This document shows positions 1-6,190 of a stretch of DNA of 7,464 bases, in pieces (position 1 is the stretch's first letter; each line of letters starts with the position of its first letter). The stretch lies in the NCBI GenBank assembly GCA_020853455.1, contig JADYYV010000140.1, forward strand, positions 1 to 7,464, in the 5' to 3' direction. The notes beneath the pieces were generated by a model, which saw nothing but the letters and a program-made list of their open reading frames with translations, was not told the origin of the DNA and searched no databases. Origin of the DNA: Alphaproteobacteria bacterium. Lineage in GTDB: Bacteria; Pseudomonadota; Alphaproteobacteria; Micavibrionales; UBA2020. Made by a program: the position numbers and the translations under genes.

Positions 1-624
1 CGCGACAAATGGAATGTTATATTTATAGGCAAAATCGAGCAGCGCGTCTTCCGTAGCCACTTCATCGACGGTGCCGTGACGTTCCAGCTCGATATACAAA
101 CGGTCGCCGAAGCTGGCATGCAGGCGCTGCAAAATCTTCTCCGCCTCGCCAGCGCGCCCTTCCAGTAGCATGCGGCCAACGCAGCCCTTCACGCCGCCCG
201 TCAGGCAGATCAGGCCTTCCGCATGGCTTTCAAGGTCTTCCCAGGTGACTGCAGGTTTTTCGGTATGGGCAAGCGGGATGAGGAAGCTGTTACTCGTCAG
301 CTTCATCAGGTTCATATAGCCCTTTTCGTTCATCGCCACCAAAACCAGTTGGTCGGGCATTTCGGATTTCTTGTTTTTCTGGTCGGTCTGGTCGGGGCGT
401 TCCACCCACATCTGGATGCCCACAATCGGCTGGATACCCTCTTTCGCCGCCGCGATCGAGAATTCGAGCGCGCCGAACAGGTTACCTGTATCGGTCACGG
501 CAACGGCGGGCATCCCCAGCCGCTTGGTCAGCGGCACAAGGTCCTTGAGCTTGATCGCGCCTTCGGCCAGCGAATAGGCCGAATGCACCCGCAGGTGGAT
601 GAACTGGGCTTTGTTTTCGGTCAT
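1..624 (-). CDS. dnaE: DNA polymerase III alpha subunit, N-terminal part (runs off left edge)
   Basis: This is the catalytic subunit of the replicative DNA polymerase. Only the first 208 codons are present; the frame is open to position 1, so the polymerase palm, fingers and C-terminal domains lie outside. Translation starts at ATG 624-622 (MTENKAQFIHLRVHSAYS), with a weak AGAAG-like ribosome binding site upstream. The visible part is the PHP domain. Motif I reads HLRVHSAYS (residues 10-18), where Arg12 replaces the first His of the metal-binding HxH seen in active PHP domains. Motif II reads TDTGNLFG (44-51), with Thr in place of the usual His. The E. coli protein is degenerate at the same places, so I infer that the PHP domain has no exonuclease activity and that proofreading comes from a separate DnaQ. 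Later segments such as GYMNLMKL and the GGVKGCVGR turn also match DnaE. The gene is separated from lolD, its usual upstream neighbour in alphaproteobacteria, by two genes on the opposite strand. Confidence 0.96.
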   Translation of the reverse strand, partial: MTENKAQFIHLRVHSAYSLAEGAIKLKDLVPLTKRLGMPAVAVTDTGNLFGALEFSIAAAKEGIQPIVGIQMWVERPDQTDQKNKKSEMPDQLVLVAMNEKGYMNLMKLTSNSFLIPLAHTEKPAVTWEDLESHAEGLICLTGGVKGCVGRMLLEGRAGEAEKILQRLHASFGDRLYIELERHGTVDEVATEDALLDFAYKYNIPFVA

Positions 625-699
625 TTTCTGCACTTCTAACACCTAGATTTGCACTCAAAACCTTTGAATTTCAATCATATTTTCGGGAAATCGCCAGAC

Positions 700-729
700 T
701 TGACATAACATAAGATTTTGTCTTACACT
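700..729 (+). promoter_or_regulatory. Sigma70-like promoter for the plus-strand gene pair
   Basis: A perfect -35 hexamer TTGACA (700-705) is followed after 18 nt by TACACT (724-729), which matches four of six consensus -10 positions including the critical T1, A2 and T6. Transcription would start near 735, about 45 nt before the ATG at 782. It is the only strong plus-strand promoter-like pair I see in the 157-nt dnaE upstream spacer. The -10 is not ideal, so activity is inferred from position and sequence only. Confidence 0.55.
702..725. promoter_or_regulatory. Operator-like inverted repeats overlapping the promoter
   Basis: Two overlapping imperfect dyads lie inside the promoter. GACATAA (702-708) pairs with TTTTGTC (716-722) with one mismatch across a 7-nt spacer, starting inside the -35 box. 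TAAGA (711-715) and TCTTA (721-725) are perfect arms around TTTTG. Such a position would suit a repressor site that blocks RNA polymerase. The arms are short and the DNA is AT-rich, so chance is a real alternative. Confidence 0.3.
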
Positions 730-781
730 CTGCCCAATTCACCAAGATAGATCCTTTGAGCAAAATCATAAGGTTGGGCAC

Positions 782-1420
782 ATGGCAGACAACGGAATAA
801 CGAACGAAGCACCCGCAGCCGACGACACGGTGCTGAAAGACAGCTCTACCGCCAGCCTGTCACGCACATTCCGCGCGCTGGCCGCGAATGCCCGCGAAGG
901 CCTCGCCCCGTTCCGCCCCACTCTCGCGAAGCTCAACGAATTCGTTTCCAAGTTCCAGTCGGTTGGCATGGACCAGGTGGGTGTCGAGCTTGCCGGTTTC
1001 GACAAGCTGCGTGATTACAAGCTGATGAACCGCCCCGGCTCAGACAACCATGCGCTTTACGCCATCCTCAGTATTTTCGATGCGCGCTTCCTGATCTGGG
1101 TGCAGGAAGATAACAAGATCGTCACCTACACCGAAAACCTGAACAAGCCGCAGGCGAACATCCAGTTCCTCGACAGCGACGAATTCTGGTACAAGACCGA
1201 ACGCTCCAGCGGCGGCACGTTGAAGATCAACCGCGAAGAGCCGAAATTCAACAGCTATGACCTGTCGGTTGAAGACGACGCGGTAAAATTTATGTCGGCG
1301 ATTGCCGAAACGACGGCCGCGCTGGCGGCGAATGACGGCTTGCGTGAATTCGATGTGCCGCAATCAGGCAACGGCAGCCGTTCCCTGCTGAAAATCGCCT
1401 CTCCGCTCAAGCCGAAGTAA
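782..1420 (+). CDS. Hypothetical protein, 212 aa, first gene of a plus-strand pair
   Basis: I do not recognise this protein. It starts at ATG 782 with AAGG (770-773) eight nucleotides upstream, a good ribosome binding site, and lies behind the TTGACA promoter. There is no signal peptide and no membrane segment, so it is probably cytoplasmic. Residues 1-25 are acidic, Ala/Thr-rich and probably disordered. Residues 26-62 look helical (SRTFRALAANAREG, then TLAKLNEFVSKFQS). The middle, about 80-160, alternates hydrophobic and polar residues like a beta-sheet, with aromatic-rich strands (FDARFLIWVQEDNKIVTY; DEFWYK). A helix follows at about 163-185, and the tail is basic, ending SPLKPK. The next gene begins 5 nt after the stop, so the two are almost certainly co-transcribed. 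It breaks the minus-strand lolD-dnaE order and may be a lineage-specific insertion. No catalytic motif is visible and no function can be assigned. Confidence 0.85.
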   Translation: MADNGITNEAPAADDTVLKDSSTASLSRTFRALAANAREGLAPFRPTLAKLNEFVSKFQSVGMDQVGVELAGFDKLRDYKLMNRPGSDNHALYAILSIFDARFLIWVQEDNKIVTYTENLNKPQANIQFLDSDEFWYKTERSSGGTLKINREEPKFNSYDLSVEDDAVKFMSAIAETTAALAANDGLREFDVPQSGNGSRSLLKIASPLKPK

Positions 1421-1425
1421 TTCCC

Positions 1426-2006
1426 GTGGCCGAACAGACACCGCTATCGCGTGACGAATTGCGGAACGCTTTTGAAGCGGCCAAAACTTCTAATCGAGAG
1501 GCAAACGAAAAAAACGGCACGGCGAACATCCTCCGGCACCTGAGCGATACTGTTCGCCTGCTGCAGGAAGCAGCAATCGACATTACCGTAAAAGTCATGC
1601 CCGACGGACATTCCAACGCGTATGACATGATGTATGTCACCAGCAAGCCAAAGAGCAATTCGGGTAACATACAAGCCTACGGTTACATCCATATCGGCAC
1701 GGCACAGCGCCTGTTTGCGATTGCAGACCAGATTGGCGGGGAAAAGGTGAGCCGCCTGTATCTGTCCAATTTCAACGTCACTGTCGAAGGCGGCCGCAGC
1801 AGCACCGATAATGGCGCAAGCAAAACAACGACAGCGATTCCGGGCGAAGTGTTCGATTTTGAAAATGACGCGGATGCGCTTAAAAAGCTGCAAACCAAGC
1901 TTGTGAACATTGCCGCCGAATATGTCACTGTGATGGAACAGGATAAAGCGGGCGTGTTCAACGCGCCTGCCGCCACCTACACCAAACCCGTAGGCAGGCT
2001 GAAACC

Positions 2007-2010
<4 letters not shown>
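1426..2010 (+). CDS. Hypothetical protein, 194 aa, second gene of the plus-strand pair
   Basis: I do not recognise this protein. The likely start is GTG 1426, five nucleotides after the upstream stop; the sequence before it (GAAG at 1414-1417) is a modest ribosome binding site, so translational coupling is likely. A TTG at 1459 is a less likely alternative start. No signal peptide or membrane helix is seen. Residues 7-50 are helical and charged (LSRDELRNAFEAAK; ILRHLSDTVRLLQEAA). Residues 52-122 look like beta-strands, including ITVKVMPDG and IQAYGYIHIG. A Ser/Thr/Gly-rich loop lies at about 122-140. A C-terminal helix spans about 148-172, followed by a Pro-containing tail ending GRLKP. The layout of helix, sheet, helix and LKP tail resembles that of the upstream gene, but the sequence similarity is too weak for me to call them paralogs. 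Its stop codon overlaps that of the convergent lolD by 3 nt within a shared TTAG. Confidence 0.8.
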
Positions 2011-2667
<657 letters not shown>

Positions 2668-2675
<8 letters not shown>

Positions 2676-3948
2676 GGCGCAACGCCTCCACCGGATCCAG
2701 CTTGGCGGCTTTCCATGCGGGATAGATTGTGGCGGCGAAAGAAATCAGCAGCGCCATTCCAACCACGACGGAAACTTCCTGCCCGTCCATTTTGGCTGGC
2801 AATTTTGACAGGAAATAGACTTCTCCCGGAAACAGCTTGGTGCCCAGCATTTTTTCAATGGCATGGCGGATCGCCTCGATATTCGCACAGAACAAGGTAC
2901 CGAGCAGCGCACCCGCGAGCGTACCGGTAACGCCGATCAGCGAACCGGTATAAAGGAATATCCGCACAATCATGCCGCGCGTCGCGCCCATCGTGCGCAG
3001 AATTGCGATATCGCGCCCCTTATCCTTGACCAGCATAATCAGGCTGGAAATAATATTAAAGGCCGCGACGATAATGATCAGCGTCAAAATAAGGAACATG
3101 ACATTGCGCTCCACATCAAGCGCGCTGGCAAGGCTGGCATTATTTGCCTGCCAGTTTGAAGTGCCATAACGGCCTTGCAACTGTTCTTCGATTTTTTTCT
3201 GCACGGCATTGATTTCGCGCGTATCGGCGGTCATGACCTCGATACTGCTCACCCCTTCGCCCATTTCAAAGAAGGCTTGCGCGTAGGGCATGGGCAGGAA
3301 GACGAAGCTGTTATTGTATTCGAACATACCGACATCGAAAATCGAGCCGACGGTAAAAGTGCGCGTACGCGGCATGCAGCCGAACGGCGTCGATTTGCAA
3401 GTGGGGGCGATCAGCGAAAACTTGCTGCCGATATCGAGCCCAAGGCGCGTCGCCATGCTGATGCCGATGGAGGCGTTTTCATCACCGAAATAGCCGGTCG
3501 CGGAAGCCTGCTGGACAATACCCTTGGCATCGCCCTTGCCGTTCTTGTCGGTCTTTTCCGAGAAAATAGGCTTGTTGTAAAAATCATCCGGCCGCAAACC
3601 GCGAACGACGACGCCGGATGCGCCGCCGGAGGTTTTCATCAGGGCTTGCCCCTCGACCGTCGGCGTCGCGCTGACGACACCGGGAACAGCTTTCAACTGC
3701 CCGACCAGTTCTTCATACGGGTACATTGCGCCGTTGTAGCCATAGACGTTGATATGCCCGTTCAGGCCGAGAATCTTGCCGATCAATTCGTCGCGAAAGC
3801 CGTTCATGACAGACATAACGATAATCAGCGTCGCCACGCCCAGCATGATGCCAAGGAACGAAAAAGCGGCGATGACGGAAATAAAGCCTTCTTTCCGCCG
3901 CGAGCGCAGATACCGCCCCGCCACCATCTTTTCGAAGGAAAAGGACAT
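2668..3948 (-). CDS. lolC: Lipoprotein-releasing ABC transporter permease, LolC/LolE (LolF-like) family
   Basis: This inner-membrane subunit of the lipoprotein release complex works with LolD. The 426-aa protein has the family layout: a short cytoplasmic start, TM1 at about 23-47 (FISVIAAFSFLGIMLGVATL), a large periplasmic MacB-like domain at about 50-280, TM2 at about 282-307, the conserved cytoplasmic stretch DKGRDIAILRTMGATRG before TM3, TM4 at about 392-411, and the family C-terminus LDPVEALRRE. Only one such gene is present here, so it probably forms a homodimer, as LolF-type proteins do. The loop LIAPTCKSTPFGCMPRTRTF in the periplasmic domain corresponds to the hook region known to bind LolA and carries two cysteines (184 and 191). 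An upstream TTG at 3951 is in frame, but ATG 3948 is preferred: it overlaps the proS stop by one base (TGATG) and has GAAGG seven nucleotides upstream. Confidence 0.93.
2685..2689 (-). promoter_or_regulatory. Shine-Dalgarno that fixes the GTG start of lolD
   Basis: The minus strand reads GGAGG at 2689-2685, nine nucleotides before the GTG at 2675-2673. It lies within the last codons of the upstream permease gene, so the ATPase and its permease partner are translated from one message in a coupled way. No ATG in the same frame competes nearby. Confidence 0.75.
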
Positions 3949-5426
3949 CAATACGCCTTCGAAACGATGACCTTTTTGCCGTCATCGGCAAAGGGCAGGC
4001 AGCGTGTCGTGACCGCAAATTCACCCTTGATCGCGGCAAATTCGGCCGAGTTCTGGATCAGGCTGTAATCGAGTTTCAACCCGCCCGTCTGTTCGGCGGC
4101 GAAGAAGTCGCGCACTTCCTTCAGCGTCTTTACGTCCTTGACCATGCCGTTCATGCGCGCACGCGCTTTTTCCAGCATGTCTTTCTGCATGGCATCGAGC
4201 GCTTCGGCGATCTTTGCGGCGACTTCATTGACGCCGATCTTCACCTTGCCGTCTTTGCCAAGATCGCGGCGGGTGAGCGTCAATTGGCCTTCCGAAATTT
4301 CGCGCGCGCCGATTTCAAGGCGCACGGGGACGCCGCGCTTGATCGCCGCCCACATTTTATCGGAGCTGCGGGCCTCGGATTTATCGACCTGCACGGTAAT
4401 GTCTTTCGCGCGCAGTTCTTTTTGCACCTTGTCGCAGAATTCAAGGATGCCCGCTTTGTCGGCATCGTTGTTGATGAAGGGCAGGATCACGACCTGATGC
4501 GGCGCAACGCGTGGCGGCATAATCATGCCGTCGTCATCGCCATGCGTCATGATAAGCCCGCCGATGGTGCGGGTCGACATACCCCATGACGTCGTCCATG
4601 CCAGTTTCTGCGTGCCGTCGCGATCGAGGTATTTAATATCCGACGAGCGCGCGAAGGTTTGACCGAGGTTATGCGACGTCGCGCTTTGCAGCGCCTTGCC
4701 GTCCTGCATGAACGCTTCGACAGTGTAGGTTTCAATCGCACCGGGGAAACGCTCGTCCGGCGTCTTGCTGCCGGGGATGACGGGAACGGCCAGGTAATTT
4801 TCGATGAAGTCGCGATATACTTCCAGCATGCGGCGCGCATCCTGATCCGCTTCCTCCGCGGTTGCGAAGGCGTTATGGCCTTCCTGCCACAGGAATTCGG
4901 ACGTGCGCAGGAAGATGCGCGGACGCATTTCCCAACGCATGACGTTGCACCACTGGTTCAACTTCAGCGGCAGGTCGCGATAGGACTGTACCCAGTTATG
5001 CATGGACTCGCCGATGATGGTTTCGGAAGTAGGACGGATGATCAGCGGCTCGGTCAGCACGGATGCCGGATCAGGCCCCAGCTCGCCTTTATCGTTCTTG
5101 GCGAGGCGGTGATGGGTGACGATCGCACATTCCTTGGCGAAGCCGTCGATATGGTCGGCTTCCTTGGCGATATAGCTCATGGGGATCAGCAGCGGGAAGT
5201 ACGCGTTCTGCACCTCCTCCGCCTTGATCATCTTGTCAAAATGACGCTGGATGTTTTCCCAAACCGAAAAGCCGTAGGGCTTGATGATCATGCAGCCGCG
5301 CACGGGCGCGTTTTCGGCCATGTCAGCGGCCTTGATCACGTTCTGGTACCATTCGGGGAAATTTTCCTCGCGCGTGGGCGTGATCGCGGTCTTGGAATTT
5401 TTCAGGTTTTTTGCCGGCTCGGCCAT
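3948..5426 (-). CDS. proS: Prolyl-tRNA synthetase, archaeal/eukaryotic-like type
   Basis: This class II enzyme attaches proline to tRNA-Pro in the cytoplasm using ATP. The 492-aa sequence has the class II core: RPTSE (131-135), motif 2 with RWEMRPRIFLRTSEFLWQEG (164-183), and motif 3 around GMSTRTIGGLIMTHGD (282-297) with PPRVAPHQV after it. A C-terminal anticodon-binding domain follows (from about 310). The N-terminal FPEWYQNVIKAADMAE, then PVRGCMIIKPYGFSVWENIQ, the KLNQWCNVMRWE stretch and the final Lys-Ala-Tyr are hallmarks of the archaeal/eukaryotic-like ProRS. Bacterial types instead either carry an editing insertion between motifs 2 and 3 or are the short alphaproteobacterial form; no insertion is present here. 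The zinc-binding cysteine cluster of many archaeal-type enzymes is missing; only Cys476 (TRCLPF) remains near the end. ATG 5426 has AAAGG about nine nucleotides upstream. The gene stands in the usual alphaproteobacterial proS-lolC-lolD slot. Confidence 0.95.
   Translation of the reverse strand: MAEPAKNLKNSKTAITPTREENFPEWYQNVIKAADMAENAPVRGCMIIKPYGFSVWENIQRHFDKMIKAEEVQNAYFPLLIPMSYIAKEADHIDGFAKECAIVTHHRLAKNDKGELGPDPASVLTEPLIIRPTSETIIGESMHNWVQSYRDLPLKLNQWCNVMRWEMRPRIFLRTSEFLWQEGHNAFATAEEADQDARRMLEVYRDFIENYLAVPVIPGSKTPDERFPGAIETYTVEAFMQDGKALQSATSHNLGQTFARSSDIKYLDRDGTQKLAWTTSWGMSTRTIGGLIMTHGDDDGMIMPPRVAPHQVVILPFINNDADKAGILEFCDKVQKELRAKDITVQVDKSEARSSDKMWAAIKRGVPVRLEIGAREISEGQLTLTRRDLGKDGKVKIGVNEVAAKIAEALDAMQKDMLEKARARMNGMVKDVKTLKEVRDFFAAEQTGGLKLDYSLIQNSAEFAAIKGEFAVTTRCLPFADDGKKVIVSKAY
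3956..3960 (-). promoter_or_regulatory. Shine-Dalgarno that supports the ATG 3948 start of lolC
   Basis: The minus strand reads GAAGG at 3960-3956, seven nucleotides before ATG 3948-3946. The spacing to the alternative TTG at 3951 would be only four nucleotides, which is too short. The site lies within the last codons of proS, and the stop and start share one base (TGATG), a classic arrangement for translational coupling. Confidence 0.6.
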
Positions 5427-5464
5427 GGGAAATCGCCTTTGTTTTGAAATGCGTGAACCTGCAC

Positions 5465-5486
5465 AAAATTACCCAAGCGTGGGCAA
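5465..5486 (-). terminator. Weak terminator-like hairpin between the small exported protein gene and proS
   Basis: On the minus strand TTGCCCA (5486-5480) can pair with TGGGTAA (5475-5469) in a 7-bp stem with one G-U pair and a 4-nt loop, followed by TTTT (5468-5465). It starts five nucleotides after the stop codon of the upstream gene. The stem is short and the U-run has only four bases, so it would be a leaky terminator or attenuator at best. The rest of the 64-nt spacer (5427-5490) holds the proS ribosome binding site and no clear promoter. Confidence 0.35.
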
Positions 5487-5490
5487 TTAA

Positions 5491-5937
5491 TCAATGCTGA
5501 TTATGTTTATTTTCGGCAGGCTTTTCTGCAGGTTTTGCAGGCTTTTCCGTGGCGCAGAGCTTGCGCAGGCTATCGGACGCCTTGCCATCCAGCGGTTCGC
5601 CGTTATAGGTGAACGCGCCGTTTTCAAACGTCAGCTCGCCCAAAACAGCATAGGTTTCCTTGGCCGTGGAACCGGGCAGGCCAAGATACTGCGCAAGGTC
5701 GATTGTGACCGGAATACGCACAACATCGGGCATCTGCACAGGGGATTTATTCAGGTCGGCTTCGACCACCGGCTTGCCCGTCACATCGATGCCGGGCTCA
5801 AAATCTACGCCGGCGGGTTTCTTGTATTCGACCGCACGGCGGCAAAAACCGTCATCAAGAGTGCTGCGCAGCTTGTGTTCGATGCAGACCGGCGTGAAAA
5901 CAGCCGCAAGGCCGGCAAGGATAATAATGCTCTTCAT
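5491..5937 (-). CDS. Small exported protein of unknown function, 148 aa
   Basis: I cannot assign a function. The start is taken at ATG 5937, not the in-frame Met 21 nt upstream, because it overlaps the previous stop as ATGA and has GGGGAG (5950-5945) seven nucleotides upstream. From this start the protein opens with a signal-peptide-like segment, MKSIIILAGLAAVFTP, so it is probably periplasmic. The sequence before Cys18 (FTPVC) does not fit a lipobox. Cys32 and Cys128 lie in the presumed mature part and could form a disulfide. The central part, about 45-115, has the pattern GVDFEPGIDVTGKPVVEADL, then RIPVTIDLAQYLGLP and a strand-like ELTFENGAFTYNGEPLDG, suggesting a small beta-rich fold. The tail (about 131-148) is Lys/Pro/Ala-rich with repeated Glu-Lys-Pro-Ala and ends His-Asn-Gln-His. 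It is encoded by near-repeats of an 11-nt unit (gcaggcttttc on plus, at 5516 and 5537). It sits in an operon with the DUF1467 gene. Confidence 0.8.
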   Translation of the reverse strand: MKSIIILAGLAAVFTPVCIEHKLRSTLDDGFCRRAVEYKKPAGVDFEPGIDVTGKPVVEADLNKSPVQMPDVVRIPVTIDLAQYLGLPGSTAKETYAVLGELTFENGAFTYNGEPLDGKASDSLRKLCATEKPAKPAEKPAENKHNQH

Positions 5938-6188
5938 TGTGGCGCTCCCCTGAACCATTCGCCCCAGCGAATGATATCCATTTCAACCAAGATATAAACG
6001 ATCAGCATGATGACAGCAGACAAAACTGTATTGAGAACAAGTTTTTTCTTGAGATCGGGATTTACCGGCGCACCGGCGTCGTGCCCCTTCCCGTCATCGG
6101 TATTGCGCTGCACGCCCAGCGGCAGCACGGTGAACAGCATAATCCACCAGACCAGAAGATAGATAAAAACGACGGTTACCAGCGACAT
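5934..6188 (-). CDS. DUF1467-type small inner-membrane protein, 84 aa
   Basis: This is a short protein with two predicted membrane helices, at about residues 5-24 (TVVFIYLLVWWIMLFTVLPL) and 51-70 (VLNTVLSAVIMLIVYILVEM). A polar loop between them contains Asp/Gly/Pro residues (DDGKGHDAGAPVNPDLKKK). The IYLLVWWIMLFTVLPLGV stretch and the second helix match my memory of the DUF1467 family, which is typical of alphaproteobacteria and often lies just upstream of proS. The molecular function of that family is unknown. The ATG at 6188 begins two nucleotides after the rnj stop; its ribosome binding site is weak, so translation is probably coupled to rnj. The gene ends in a 4-nt ATGA overlap with the small exported protein gene. 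Confidence 0.85.
   Translation of the reverse strand: MSLVTVVFIYLLVWWIMLFTVLPLGVQRNTDDGKGHDAGAPVNPDLKKKLVLNTVLSAVIMLIVYILVEMDIIRWGEWFRGAPQ
5945..5950 (-). promoter_or_regulatory. Shine-Dalgarno that fixes the start at ATG 5937
   Basis: The minus strand reads GGGGAG at 5950-5945, seven nucleotides before ATG 5937-5935. This favours the shorter reading with an N-terminal signal peptide over the Met at 5958, which would put seven polar residues before it. ATG 5937 also overlaps the upstream stop as ATGA. Confidence 0.65.
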
Positions 6189-6190
6189 TT

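Noticed and set aside
223..639. 138-codon plus-strand open frame opposite dnaE
   Set aside because: It lies antisense to a clear DnaE N-terminus, is rich in His, Phe and Gly in the manner of shadow frames, and has no ribosome binding site or family signature.
646..679. Possible minus-strand dnaE promoters: TTGAAA (674-669) with CAAATC, or TATGAT (679-674) as a -10
   Set aside because: The first has a poor -10 box, and the second has no acceptable -35 box at 16-18 nt. dnaE presumably has a promoter in this spacer, but I cannot place it.
3948..3951. TTG 3951 as the lolC start
   Set aside because: The adjacent ATG at 3948 has better Shine-Dalgarno spacing and the usual TGATG overlap with the proS stop.
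3175..4068. 297-codon plus-strand open frame opposite lolC and the proS end
   Set aside because: It crosses two genuine minus-strand genes and has no recognisable domain; long antisense frames are common in DNA of this composition.
4659..5447. 262-codon plus-strand open frame opposite proS
   Set aside because: It is antisense to conserved class II synthetase motifs and shows no family features of its own.
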